A DNA stretch of 64,000 nucleotides from Batillaria attramentaria (taxonomy: Eukaryota; Mollusca; Gastropoda; Batillariidae). The stretch is from positions 518,501 to 582,500 of the forward strand of contig JACVVK020000384.1 of the NCBI GenBank assembly GCA_018292915.2. The letters run 5' to 3'. The notes under the pieces are model-generated. The model saw only the letters and a program-made list of their open reading frames with translations. It did no database searches and was not told the origin of the DNA. Every line of letters starts with the position of its first letter. Position 1 is the first letter of the stretch. This document shows positions 31,001-42,018 of the stretch, in pieces. The position numbers and the translations under genes were made by a program.

Positions 31001-31255
31001 GTGGTCTGCCTGCTGAACGCAGAGACCGTGCAAGAGGAATGGTGGCGTTACGCCTTCCAGATAGCACGTGCCAAAAACGCGCGTCAACCACATTGTCGGC
31101 TGTTGCTGGTGTTGCTGGGATCCCTGGTGCTGGAGGAGAAGGACATGCCGGAGGAGGTCCAGAACTTCCTGAAGACCAACACTTACCTCAGCGCCGATGA
31201 CAAGTGGTTCTGGAAGAAACTGCTCTACTACCTGCCCGATCCCCCGAGACAATAG
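28085..31255 (+). CDS. Toll-like receptor A, multiple-cysteine-cluster type, with divergent TIR
   Basis: 1056 aa, intronless coding region. The frame opens at a GTG (28058), but the first ATG is 28085 (aaacATG). Residues ~12-35 form a signal peptide (LVMLLVCFLIMPPVPVSS). A Ser/Thr-rich linker contains ~2.5 repeats of 'TTQL..P..AT..GDN' (~80-130). The ectodomain has an N-terminal Cys pair (CHEKCVC), LRRs (~400-610), LRRCT (NPYECDCDMETYVDVL), a second LRRNT (CPTNCTC), three LRRs and a second LRRCT (NPWSCDCDNVWMQEWL), as in Drosophila-Toll-like mccTLRs. TM ~861-884 (LPLVVTLGVVLSLTVVLGPI). The TIR domain (~910-1050) keeps box 3 (DDKWFW), but box 1 reads DHEALVVHG instead of F/YDxFVSY and box 2 reads ERDFFLGASI without the usual Pro-Gly. 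It is paralogous to the receptor at 33914. Signalling competence is uncertain. Confidence 0.93.
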   Translation: MFSRRKMDAPSSSATLVMLLVCFLIMPPVPVSSAGYSDNDAVVSFDNKPRVQSRRSLPQENTMDSSTNGTDSSSVYALGTTQLPASAMATAAGDNISIPDTTQLEDPAIATSTGDNAFAPDTTQLPDTTSSSSSTGTGSEKRLVYGKAGCHEKCVCPDRVAMATLLVPFLREYLGSVADEYSDLVLRLFLQQQFQNDPENHKSLLTRLEIRISETGQHNMLLLYFHAAIYGTTVCRLRGGDSFVLNASTEALLFPQAVTLDSVHSNTSASVTTSAASGEEMLKRSFSPAELYNMSFSCASNNRVTIMPDVSLERYGRWEQYNCNVTSDGQLEIKGNMSLIDFTMGNASAAWLWNITSSSSNFSRPEVLEHNSSDVTNNGVILHTSTIFPYVREVSISYTSLSLPELSDVLSWFQKATSLSLTYNKLGDFNCHQLLPSPAAWTELTVSKNGLRVLPACMLRPSLTFLSLPDNAISDITTIQFPRFVPAQELEILDLRNNNISDLGVLTDMPKLITLYLAGNKLTSLHKLSFTRLPELGLLDLSRNWLRVLEPGTFKTVYLLIHLDLSHNYLDNFDRTVSPSPVYPEAGKFKVFLNDNRFSHPPFQKDNYDGKGLLVFAGDNPYECDCDMETYVDVLNSSDSVQELFADRADMLCQYPPVLSGRPVETILFTDVCPVVDGCPTNCTCGLSRSTSVVTVECSNYDLSQLPAHMPADYALHVNIHGEQDTNSHVKLSDVEYLRRVVGLNVSGVGLSYVPDLICEAMPHARVLDLSRNRLSRVPECLKTRSEDSPPLELHLAHNPWSCDCDNVWMQEWLAGVLDTSDDERAKVRVKDAAEVRCSSDTQPGELVADWDTDECFPFNYLPLVVTLGVVLSLTVVLGPILYVYRLKALVTIHAHLHVRPFTAAHHFNEADYDHEALVVHGEAESALTWMIDTLLPRLQKTGHRLCVPERDFFLGASIADSYSCAVNRSKAVVCLLNAETVQEEWWRYAFQIARAKNARQPHCRLLLVLLGSLVLEEKDMPEEVQNFLKTNTYLSADDKWFWKKLLYYLPDPPRQ

Positions 31256-31473
31256 TTGGTGGGTTATAGATTGTAGTCAGTTCTGTCCTGTTTTGGTCCT
31301 TAAAACAACAGACGAGAAAGGAAATCTGCACCAACCTTCACTCTTTTTCCCAGCTTTTCTCTTACCCACCCCCCATCCACCCTCTCGCAAAACCACCAAA
31401 AATGAACGTGTACAGCATGAGTGATATAAGTACAAGGAACCGCGTATTGTGTGGTTTTAAAGCGCGCGCGCGC

Positions 31474-31475
<2 letters not shown>

Positions 31476-31530
<55 letters not shown>
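31476..31530. repeat. GT microsatellite 3' of TLR-A
   Basis: A GT run of about 50 bp preceded by a CG/CA stretch (31460-31475). No AATAAA close to the TLR-A stop was identified. Confidence 0.9.
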
Positions 31531-31536
<6 letters not shown>

Positions 31537-31879
31537 CGTGTGTGCGTGCGTGCGCTTCTAATAGGCACATTCAAAGAGTTCCTGACGTAGTACGTACATT
31601 TTCTTTCTCCAACTTCTGTCTGACGTCATCACAGTTTCTGCGTCATAATGCTGACGATATTTTTAGCAATTTCGTGCCAAAAGTTTATCAGGCCTCGATA
31701 AACGAACCTGGCAGGAAATCCCACAGAGTCAGTCTCATTCAACACAGTTCCTTATCTGAGTTAGCTTCATTGCTTCTCCGGGCCTCTGTACTGAAGTGTG
31801 GTGGAAACAACAGTCATGTAAACAGCAGACGTCAGGTAGGACTTGGACGCTTTAAAGTGAATGGTTGCGTTACTCAGAC

Positions 31880-32014
31880 ATGTAGCCTGCAATAGGCATG
31901 CCAGATCTGATTCTGCCCAGCGGTTGTCATATATACGCTTGTGTCCGTGCTTAGTAGGTCTGTGTAAGTCAGGTTCTGCGTCAGTCACGACCTTCAAGTG
32001 GAACCTCAAGACGG

Positions 32015-32066
<52 letters not shown>

Positions 32067-32180
32067 CCCCCAACTCCAAAGGCGCCGTGAGCATGCTTAC
32101 TGCATTGGAAGTTTTCTTGTAGCGCTATACAAATGGCCAATCATCACCATCATCATCATCATCATCATCATCTGTGTTCA
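31880..32180 (+). pseudogene. 3' end of a CR1/L2-like non-LTR element
   Basis: The segment 31990-32015 reads TFKWNLKTDLLS, a degenerate form of the C-terminal 'SFK..LKTHLF' motif of CR1-like ORF2. It is followed by a CT run (32021-32063) and then the typical terminus (tagcgctatacaaatggcca) with an (ATC)n tail at 32138-32172. Only the 3' end survives. Confidence 0.6.
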
Positions 32181-32303
32181 TGGTGTCCTTCTCCACCCCC
32201 CCCCCCCCCCCCTCCAACTTTCATAGCCGCGAAAATTTAATAGTCTTTGTTGCTTGCGCGGCGTTAAGCCCTAAATAACTACCCCACCCCCCACCCCACC
32301 CCC

Positions 32304-32433
32304 TTTCAATGCTCGGGCCGTGAGTTCGAATCCCGGCTAAGGCCAAATATTTGTGCTGGCCTTTTTCTCGTCGCCCCGTCTTTGATATCACCCTTACGGT
32401 GTGGAAAAAGGACGTTAAACTCTCAAACGCCCT
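32304..32433 (+). mobile_element. SINE-A, 5'-truncated copy
   Basis: Starts inside the tRNA head (aatgctcgggccgtgagttc), with an intact B-box and the family body (ccaaatatttgtgctggcc; tttgatatcacccttacgg), and ends in the ggacgttaaactctcaaa tail. Confidence 0.85.
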
Positions 32434-32711
32434 CCCACTTTTCTCCCCCTGCGTTTTTCAGTTTACCCTCAACCCCCTTCATCTTACGAGAGAGAAAGAG
32501 ATTGGAGGGGGGAGGGGAGGGGAGTCGGCGTGGAAAACAGAAATACTGTCGCACACACACCAGAGGGAATAGCAGGGTGGAGGTTTGCACGTCAAGTAGC
32601 GCTTAGCGGCAGCAGGCTTTTACTGCTTCGTCCTCCAGCCCTGCGGTGCCTTGAACGTTTCAGGAGAGTTAGCGGTGTGTGCCGAGGTCTAATATACCAC
32701 ACACCCCTATA

Positions 32712-33825
<1,114 letters not shown>

Positions 33826-33913
33826 GCGCAATCATCATGATCACAACAGAAAAGAAAACAACCAAAAAGCACCGTACTGTTTTGCGTGTTTCAGACCAGA
33901 ACCCCAAGCCGGG

Positions 33914-36673
33914 ATGTCACACACACACGATTCTTCATCATCACCATCATCACCTCACGTCGTCCTGCCTCTTCTGCTGTTGACCCTGCTGCTCCCTGGC
34001 CCGACCATGACGTTTGACCTCGGCGGCCTGCTTAGCGTGCTGACCAGAAGCGTAGGTCGAAAGGAAGCCGTGTGTCCGTCCGAGTGCTCGTGCGTCAAGC
34101 GCTCGGCCGAGCAGATCATGCAGGAGTACGTCACGCGCTACCTGCCCGACATGGGCCAGCACATGCGTCCCGAGCTGGAGAAGGGTGCCCGGGCCACCAT
34201 CACCCTGCTGACCAGCTGGCTGGGCACCATGGCGGACATAAGGTGCTCCATGCCCCCGGGCACGCGACGCAATCTCACCGAGCTACTGGCCGCCTCTTCG
34301 CTGTCCTTCAAAGCCCTGAAGGTGACGTGCGAAGGGAGCGCCGGGCTGGTATGGGACCTAACCCCTCTCGACGCCTTCGTGAACGTGCTGGAGATCGACG
34401 ACTGCGCGCTGCGTCTGCCAGCTGGATCCTCCACCTTGGCCGTGCCAGTCAACATGTGGATTCTGCACCTCACCAAGGCCACCCCTATTCATGCCGCCTT
34501 GCTGGACCTGACGACGGCCTCCCAGCTGCTGGCCCTCAAGTTCAGCCAGTCTACGCTGACCGCCGTGCCCGCCCAGTGGAAGCCCGCCATTCTCTCCCGC
34601 ATCATGTACCTCGATCTGTCCTACAACAACCTGCACAGTTACGAGTGTGAGGTAAAGACGCGGGACCTCAGTGCGCTCAACCTGGCCCACAACCGTCTGA
34701 CGTCCGTTCCTCCGTGTCTGCTGGACGGCTTGCCGCATGCTCATCACGTTTCCCTCGCCCAAAATCAGATCCCAAACCTGGGAGGATTGCTGCACAACGA
34801 AAGTATCGATATTGCCCTGCCGAAACCGCGCTTGTTCTCTGTTAATCTTGCCGACAATCAGGTGACCAACCTAACCCAGCTACGCGAGATACAGCTGCTG
34901 CAAAGCCTTGATCTCAGTCACAACCAACTCTCTTTCATGGATGTCGACTCCTTCAAGCTATCGCCAGCCCTGTCGTGGTTAGATGTAAGCGGCAATGAAC
35001 TGGAGTATATTCCTGACGGGTTACTTGGTAACCTGATGGTTCTTAAGCACCTCAACCTCAGCGACAACCGTCTCCGCTCCTTCAGCTTCGACCAGAGCCC
35101 TATCAGCACTAAACTGGTCACGCTGGATCTGCGCCACAACCTGCTGATCTACCCGCCATACGCTGACACTGGTTACATCGCGCCCCGTCCATCGAACATC
35201 TCCGCCTCCAGAAATCCCTACTTCTGTGACTGCAACATTAACGTGTTCCTGCAGTTTCTGTCCATGCTGGCCAAGTCAGCAAACCAGAGCTGGTTCGCGC
35301 TCGGTTACTGGGACAGCTTTCAGGGCAACCGGCGGACCTCTCAGCCCTTCGTGGACACTGGGGAGCTTACGTGCCACATGCCACTGGAACTGAGGGGAGT
35401 GCCGATCGCCAACCTGTCGTTCAAGGATTCCTGCCCTCTGATGCGCGGCTGTCCCACGAGCTGTCGCTGTTACCTGCTAAAGAGTGGTACAGAGCGTGTG
35501 TTGGTGGACTGCACGCAGGCGGACTGGATGACGGAGCTGCCCGCCGACTTGCCTGTGATGTCAAACACTCCCGTTGAGCTGCACGTGAACGGTTCCAACC
35601 TACGAAAACTGGATCACAGACCCTACCTGCACCTCGTGACGGAGCTATATGCTGGCGGCGCCAAAGTACACAGCGTGTCGACGGGGGCCATCCAGGCCAT
35701 GCAGAACATCACGGTTCTCCAGCTCCATGACAACCTGCTCCGCTCGCTGCCAGCTATCACGCGAAACATCACGTTCAGCCAGGCCATAAACATCACGCTC
35801 CAGGGCAACCCCTGGACGTGCGGCTGCCATGACTTGTGGATGCCTAACTGGTTGGCGCGTCACGCGGGCGCCATCGACAGGCCCGACGAGCTTATCTGCC
35901 GCTGGAGTGGGAAGCCCCTCCCCGATCTGTCTCCCGTCGACCTCAGCTGCGGCGTCTTCAACTTCGTGCCTCTCCTGATCGCTCTGTCTATGCTGTTGGG
36001 GGTGGCCGGTTTGGTCATCTCGGTGATGGTCAAGTACCGCTTGGAGATTCTCGTCTCCCTCTACACCAGGTTCCGTATCCGGCCCTTTGACATGTACCAG
36101 TACGACAAGCGCCCGGCTCTGTTCGACGTGTTTGTGTCTTTCAGCAGTCACGACTTCCGCTGGGTCGTGGAGAAGCTGGTGGATCAGCTGGAGAACCGCC
36201 GTCATCCTTACAAACTGTGTATCCATCTCCGGGACTTCCCCGTGGGCATGCCCATCGCGGACAGCATCAGCTGGGCCGTGGACAACTCGCGCTGTACGCT
36301 GCTGGTACTCACACGCGACTTCCTGGCCAGTGAGTGGTGCAGGCATGAGTTCAGGGCCGCTCACGAACGCCTGCTGAGAGACCCACTAGCCAAGCTGTTG
36401 ATCGTGGTGAAAGGTCCTCTGGACGCGCGCAGCATCGACCGGGAGCTGAGGGCCTACCTCCGCACCCACACCTACCTCAGGACGGAAGACAAGTGGTTCT
36501 GGTCCAAGCTGGAGTACGCCCTGCCCACACCCCAGCTCAGGGTGCACCGCGTTCCGGACGTGGCTGCCGATGGCGGGGCCGAGATCGACTTGGACACGCT
36601 CCTGCCTGCCGCTCTCGCCGCTGGCGACATCAGTTCTGCTAAAAACTGGGTTCATCCTACCACATCCGTGTGA
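33914..36673 (+). CDS. Toll-like receptor B, multiple-cysteine-cluster type, canonical TIR
   Basis: 919 aa, intronless coding region. ATG at 33914 lies 20 bp after an acceptor (gcgtgtttcag, ending 33894), implying a 5' UTR intron. Signal peptide ~14-30 (HVVLPLLLLTLLLPGP). The ectodomain has an N-terminal cysteine motif (CPSECSC) and a helical segment, LRRs ~190-410, LRRCT (NPYFCDCNINVFLQFL), LRRNT (CPTSCRC), a few LRRs, and a second LRRCT (NPWTCGCHDLWMPNWL). TM ~684-706 (VPLLIALSMLLGVAGLVISV). The TIR (~735-870) has all three boxes: FDVFVSFSS, LRDFPVG and DKWFW, plus WCRHEF. Known role of the family: pattern or Spaetzle-type ligand sensing and signalling through MyD88-type adaptors; the ligand here is unknown. 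The coding sequence is noticeably GC-rich compared with its AT- and repeat-rich flanks. Confidence 0.95.
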   Translation: MSHTHDSSSSPSSPHVVLPLLLLTLLLPGPTMTFDLGGLLSVLTRSVGRKEAVCPSECSCVKRSAEQIMQEYVTRYLPDMGQHMRPELEKGARATITLLTSWLGTMADIRCSMPPGTRRNLTELLAASSLSFKALKVTCEGSAGLVWDLTPLDAFVNVLEIDDCALRLPAGSSTLAVPVNMWILHLTKATPIHAALLDLTTASQLLALKFSQSTLTAVPAQWKPAILSRIMYLDLSYNNLHSYECEVKTRDLSALNLAHNRLTSVPPCLLDGLPHAHHVSLAQNQIPNLGGLLHNESIDIALPKPRLFSVNLADNQVTNLTQLREIQLLQSLDLSHNQLSFMDVDSFKLSPALSWLDVSGNELEYIPDGLLGNLMVLKHLNLSDNRLRSFSFDQSPISTKLVTLDLRHNLLIYPPYADTGYIAPRPSNISASRNPYFCDCNINVFLQFLSMLAKSANQSWFALGYWDSFQGNRRTSQPFVDTGELTCHMPLELRGVPIANLSFKDSCPLMRGCPTSCRCYLLKSGTERVLVDCTQADWMTELPADLPVMSNTPVELHVNGSNLRKLDHRPYLHLVTELYAGGAKVHSVSTGAIQAMQNITVLQLHDNLLRSLPAITRNITFSQAINITLQGNPWTCGCHDLWMPNWLARHAGAIDRPDELICRWSGKPLPDLSPVDLSCGVFNFVPLLIALSMLLGVAGLVISVMVKYRLEILVSLYTRFRIRPFDMYQYDKRPALFDVFVSFSSHDFRWVVEKLVDQLENRRHPYKLCIHLRDFPVGMPIADSISWAVDNSRCTLLVLTRDFLASEWCRHEFRAAHERLLRDPLAKLLIVVKGPLDARSIDRELRAYLRTHTYLRTEDKWFWSKLEYALPTPQLRVHRVPDVAADGGAEIDLDTLLPAALAAGDISSAKNWVHPTTSV

Positions 36674-37597
36674 TTGATGATGCAGACGCAATGTATGCAT
36701 GTGTGCGTGTGTGTGTGTGTGTGTGTGTTCACGTGTATGCATCATAGCATTGTGAAATGCTGCAGGCAGCATGTCTGTGTGTGCGTGCTTGTGTGTGTGC
36801 GTGCGTGCGTGCGTGAGTGTTTATATACCCTGTGATGGATTTTTGGTCAAACTCCTGCATGAGTGGTGTACGCCAACAATATCTGTTAAGCTCCACACAG
36901 AGGCCTGTCTCCTATGCAATTACAGGGACCACATATTTAGAGGTTGAAACCGGTACCAATAACCATGTATCGTGCATACTTCCGAACAAACCTTGAGCGT
37001 TTCAGTCAGAATGGCAATGCTAACTCTGCAACACATATGTGACAACACATTTAGACATACTTACTTGCTCATATTTTATTCTGTGTTTCAACCAATGGGT
37101 TTGATTTTTTTTTTCTATTTTTATTAGACATTCTGAGGTTTTCTGCAGAGATATATTGGCTTGAAGTTCTACTCTGTCATGTTTGATACTGTGCTATTAC
37201 ATACTCCATTAATTCCCCTCTTGCATATATCTCTTTTGAAATATTTTCGTATTCGCTTTCACGCATGTCGCAAAAAGTGCCAATTTTGTTTATCCAAACC
37301 ACAGTATTGCAGTGAAAGGGTTATGAGAGATCAAAATTTTGCAGTGTAATTATTACCCATTTGAACTTTCATAACAGTGTAATTTTAATAACAGGTATGT
37401 GTGCCGTATTTTCCCTTATACCACCAGTGAGTTAAAAGGACGGTACACTTGTGTGTAAAACATTTTCTATACCAGTTTTATGAACTCCCAAGTCCCATTA
37501 CATTTGAAATGCGCAGCCTTTTTCCTATGATATGTTTTACAGAAGTCAGAAATTTGAAAGATGTCAACTATTTAAAGTGTGCTTTTTTCCACACCTG

Positions 37598-37603
37598 AAT
37601 AAA
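37598..37603 (+). terminator. Candidate poly(A) signal of TLR-B
   Basis: AATAAA (cctgaataaagac), 925 bp after the TLR-B stop. The intervening 36674-37597 is AT-rich without any recognised gene, apart from a GT stretch at 36705-36800, so it reads as 3' UTR. Confidence 0.5.
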
Positions 37604-37691
37604 GACATCTCCATAATGTCTAAGGAAGTATTTTAAGTAACCGCATGTCTGTGTACATGTGTTGCATGTGTGTGTGCTCTGTGTGCGAATG

Positions 37692-37731
<40 letters not shown>

Positions 37732-37762
37732 ATGTGTGTGGGTGTGTGTGTGTGTGTGTGAG
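37692..37762. repeat. GT microsatellite
   Basis: GT run with a few substitutions. 37763-38340 beyond it is AT-rich and holds no recognised gene. Confidence 0.92.
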
Positions 37763-38341
37763 ATAACCTTTTCTTGTTTCTTTCTAACAGGCACTAGGAT
37801 GTTGGTAGTTGTCTCTGTTAGTATGACACACAAACACAGCTCACAGCTGCATTTAAATTTGTATTCAAAAATAAATCTGAGTAGTATCAATAAACAATAT
37901 GTACAAGATTTTTTTTTTTTTTGACAACAAAGCTTACAAACTGAAAATTTCTTGCATATAAAAAACTAAAATTATACAACCTGTACATTGTCACTGGTAC
38001 ATGCTTACTGACGAATGTATAACAATCACCAAACATCACCAATAATCACAGCCGTATCATGCATGGGTTGTCATTTAACAAAAATCAAAACCAACCAAAA
38101 GAGCTGGGATGTACAATACACATGTACATTATTATGAACACTCAAATACACAATGAGCAGCACCCGTGACTTATGACACTAACATAAATGGCTAAAGCCA
38201 CAGCTTTTAAGAGGTCTCTCGTAGATCTTATCACTATGAAATTCCACAGAAAAGTATGAAACCTCTTACAGCATTTTCCTGAGAGAAACTCCACTTTACC
38301 AAAATACTGTCAGTTTGCTGACAGATTAATGGATGCATAAG

Positions 38342-38475
38342 GGTGGGTCCACCACATCTGGGTGCTATCAAAGACGGGGCAACGAGGAAAAGGCCAGTAC
38401 AAATACTTGGCCCCGGCCAGGAATCTGACTCACGACCCAAGCATTGAAAGTCCAACGCTCTACCGTCCCAGCTCC
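38342..38475 (-). mobile_element. SINE-A, tRNA-derived copy, degraded
   Basis: Minus strand: ggagctgggacggtagagcg (A-box damaged by a small deletion), B-box region diverged (agtcagattcctggccgggg), then the usual body. Older-looking than the 63.6-kb copy. Confidence 0.8.
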
Positions 38476-38671
38476 ACTAATGGATGCATTAACCTTCGGA
38501 CGACGTCGTGGGTAAAAAGTTGCACACACACTGCTTTAGATGAATGTATCTCGGTCAATATTTATGTCACACCTTTGGAAATTTCATGACTTTTGTCAAT
38601 AAATGGTTTGACTATGTTCAAGCCAAAAATTGTGTTGTTTAACTTGTAATTCGCAGAGTAATTAAAGAATA

Positions 38672-38927
38672 AGTTGTGAATTGCCTATATAAAAACCATG
38701 GGTAATTTGTTTCCCACGATGTAGGACTAGGAATAAGTTGAAATTTACCTTTCTAAAAACCATGGGTAATTTGTTTCTCACAATGTAGGACTAGGAATAA
38801 GCTGCAATCTGCCTATATAAAACCATTGGTAATTTGTTTCCCACGACGTAGGACTAGGAATAAGTTGAAAATTACCTATTTAAAAACCATGGGCAAGTTG
38901 TTTCACACGATGTAGGACTAAGAAGTC
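38672..38927 (+). repeat. ~65-bp minisatellite, four copies
   Basis: Each unit contains aaccatgggtaatttgtttc and cacgatgtaggactaggaat plus a short variable link. The four units differ by scattered substitutions. 38928-39600 has no recognised gene; a T16 tract lies near 39505. Confidence 0.88.
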
Positions 38928-39609
38928 TTTTAGCGACGTAGCCGGAAGGTTAATACACTTACACAAAATACATGAAAGAATACAGAATAATTTTCAAAAT
39001 AACGTTCCAACCCAAAGGTCCACCTTTGGAATGGTTGGTAGCTAGCATGTTTTGGTTTAAACAGATTTATTTTGTTGCACTGGAGAAAGTACAGAAAAAC
39101 AGTTTGAGCATTAACAAGACGTACTTATGACATGCTCAATAAAAATTCAATTAAAGCAACCTTTGCAACACTGGTCCACGAATTATGAGAGAGAGAGAGA
39201 GAGAGAGATAGGGGGGGCAAGTCTCAGTTTGTCAGTGAGCATTTTCATATCAACGGCTGTCAGCTGCTACAGTCGATCATGCAACATGTTTTGAGGGTTT
39301 AACATCTTTTTCCACAACAAAAGACTGAAATAAAGATTGTATCAATCAAAGACCTGACAGTCGGCTGTCTGCTAATACTAATTTTAATTGAGCTTTTATA
39401 CAGCTTGCGCACGTGTGAGGTTATGTGGGGTCAGCATGCTGTCACCCAAAAACTAAGGTACTGAAAACACCACTAGCTGTGGCATCAAAATGATGCGTGT
39501 AGGGTTTTTTTTTTTTTTTTCCTGCCTCTCACCATTCTTACAGACACACATAAGATATTTAGATTACAAAAAAATTATACACAGAAACACTTTGAACAAA
39601 AATGCAGCT

Positions 39610-39920
39610 TCCCTACACATGTGTCTCTGCGGTGTCTGAGTCACGCCATCCTCTGTTGTCTGTGCCACGCCTCTCTCTGTTGTCTGTGTCATGCCATCCT
39701 CTGTTGTCTGTGTTACGGCTCCTTATATTGTCTGTGCCATACCTCTCTGTGGGGTGTGTGTCACGCCATTCTCTGTTGTCTGTGTCACGCCATTCCTGGG
39801 TGCCTGTGTTGTGCGTCCGTCTGATGTCTGTGTCATGCCTTGCTCCGTTGTCTGTGTCATGCATCTGTCTGAGGTCTGCATCATGCCTCCATCTCATGTT
39901 GGAATCCCGCCTTTCTCTGA
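39610..39920. repeat. 30-bp minisatellite open in several frames
   Basis: Units of about 30 bp built on 'ctctgttgtctgtgtcacgc' repeat about ten times. Because 30 is divisible by three, long frames remain open on both strands. On the minus strand the translation is a 10-residue repeat of the type DTDNRERRGT. No start, signal or homologous domain supports a real gene. Confidence 0.88.
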
Positions 39921-39955
39921 AAATTACATGAAACAATAATTCAATACGATGTGAC

Positions 39956-40079
<124 letters not shown>

Positions 40080-40424
40080 TTTCTAGAATTTTGAAGTTAA
40101 TCCAGTTATACTGAATGAGTTTGTAGCACAGCTCTGTAGCTTTTACAGATCTTGTTGATAACAAAGTAAAAAAGAAAAAAAAGTGGCTTTTATGACTTTG
40201 TTCCCCTTTGGTGGGACCCCATTGCAAATGCTCTTCTAAAATTGTGAATACAGCCGTCAACTGAAGTTGGTAGGGGTCCTTCCCTCAGGCAGACGACTGC
40301 GTGTTCCCAAGTGCCGCAGGAAAAGGTCCCAACATAGTTTTATTCTGTCTGTCACTAACATCTTGAATTCCCTGAGGTAGAAGGTGTGTGTGTGTGTGTG
40401 TCTGTGTGTGTGTGTGTGTGTGTG

Positions 40425-40720
40425 ACAGACCTAAAAAAAGATAGACCTCCTGCGGTGCTGGAAGTGTGACGCCGCCGCGCACCATGTTGCGAGTACCTGG
40501 AAGTGCCAGACGCTATCAGCTGTTTACATAGCGCGCCTTGCATTGGTCCGCTTTATCTTACGTCACATTTCTGATGACGTCTTTCTAAAGAACTTTGTAT
40601 TTCGAACGAGGTGTCCTGTACACAGAGCCTCTTGAGTTCTGGTATTCGCAAGATGGCCGCGACAGCGACACACGCAAGCAGCGGTGGCAGCGTGCGGCGG
40701 TGGGTCTATCTTTTTTTTAG

Positions 40721-40725
<5 letters not shown>
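40425..40725. mobile_element. ~300-bp inverted-repeat element (MITE-like) in GT repeats
   Basis: The left arm 40425-40500 begins acagacctaaaaaaagatag. The right arm 40643-40725, reverse-complemented, begins with the same motif with one extra A and continues through imperfect 'ccat.ttgcga.tac'. GT microsatellites abut both ends (40384-40424, 40723-40776). The GC-rich centre contains the YY1-like aagatggccgc. Confidence 0.65.
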
Positions 40726-40778
<53 letters not shown>

Positions 40779-41042
40779 GCCGCCCGTCATAATGGAGCGG
40801 GTGTGGTGGATGAAGTCTGTGATTTTGAATGTGATCAATGTGTGATAATTTTAAACAGCTACTTCAGAATACATCTACCTTCATACATGTATTACGACTG
40901 TTTTATGTGATATTTAATTAATAAAAATCTCTATTTTAATTGTAGTGCTTATTATGTATTATTTTAGGTGTATATTTTTTGTGTGTGTATTATTGTTCCG
41001 TTTGTCCACCACACCCAAATTTCACTCTGGGATAATTACGTT

Positions 41043-41048
41043 TTTATT
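41043..41048 (-). terminator. Poly(A) signal of the arrestin-domain gene
   Basis: AATAAA on the minus strand (gtcaataaaaacg), 56 bp past the stop codon at 41104. This supports the exon ending at 41104 being the terminal exon. Confidence 0.6.
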
Positions 41049-41103
41049 GACTGACTGGTGGTACAAAATGGGCCCCAGCAATTTTTATCACTGTGTGACA
41101 TAT

Positions 41104-41289
41104 CTAGCATTCTATGAGAACGGCACATACATACTCTCTCATATCCGCGTCATGAATCTCTCTTGTGTCAGAGGTAGAGTCACAATCGCCTCTGTTCCCT
41201 GGGAAATTGTGTACAAGAGGTACTGTGCCAATGAAAATGGGAACGGACACCTTGAGACGTGTAGCTGGCCCTGACGGGACAACGTTCAG
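41104..41289 (-). CDS. Arrestin-domain gene, coding exon 6 (last)
   Basis: Acceptor gtgttgcag precedes 41289; phase 0. Encodes LNVVPSGPATRLKVSVPIFI then GTVPL, the last beta strands of the arrestin C-domain. A short tail ends in CAVLIEC and a TAG stop. The tail has no PPxY motif, which in many alpha-arrestins recruits NEDD4-type ubiquitin ligases. A gtatgt donor-like site inside the tail leaves an alternative spliced ending possible. Confidence 0.8.
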   Translation of the reverse strand: MNVVPSGPATRLKVSVPIFIGTVPLVHNFPGNRGDCDSTSDTREIHDADMREYVCAVLIEC

Positions 41290-41820
41290 CTGCAACACAC
41301 AATACTGTTCAGTGTTATGATGCTACAAAGACGAAAACAAAGATATTTTGGAAGATCTACTGTCATCAAATCTGGATCGTGACTGATACCAACTACAGGC
41401 ACGTGTTTTCCCACTCCACAAGAAAGAGGAAAACAGTACATTTTAAGCAGAAAACAGCAAACAGTGGCAAAGTGAAGTGCACCTCAAACCCAACAACAAG
41501 GACAAGGTGGGGGGTAACAAACAAAAATTGGCGGAAATTGGCCTAGGAGCCCCAAAAGCTCATGCCTGAATGATACATGAAACTGATAAACTGTCCCGCT
41601 TATCCCACTTATTTTTGTCCTCGGCAGTCAATGACTGAGCAGCAGAAAAACAAGAAAACCACAGAAATTGGCCTAGAGGCAAGTGAGTTCTGAAAAACAG
41701 CTGAAAAAAAAAACAACCAACCAACCAACCAACCAACCATGCCTGCAATAATTTGATGAGCACTTTGGCCCAGTATGGTAGAGGTGAGAGAGACTGTGTA
41801 CTACACAAACATGTACTAAC

Positions 41821-42018
41821 CACAAGGTTGTATTTCATGTCGATGATGTTGCACCCGTCCAGCCCACTTGGAGCCGTAATTGGGATGACAAAACCGTGCT
41901 CCCCACTCCATGCGTCCGTTTCACCAGCACGGATGGCCGGTCGGACGGCCGTGTCACCCTGTGACTTCAGAAATTTTATATCCATTTGTGTGTGTCCCAT
42001 CGCGTGGTACTGTATAAC
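41821..42018 (-). CDS. Arrestin-domain gene, coding exon 5
   Basis: 66 codons, phase 0 at both ends (acceptor attttgcag; donor gttagt). Starts VIQYHAMGHTQMDIKFLKSQ and ends CNIIDMKYNLV, the typical arrestin C-domain strand pair ('C.II.I.Y.L.V'). Confidence 0.88.

Noticed and set aside
35645..36364. 239-codon minus-strand frame
   Set aside because: Antisense of the GC-rich TLR-B TIR and LRRCT coding region.
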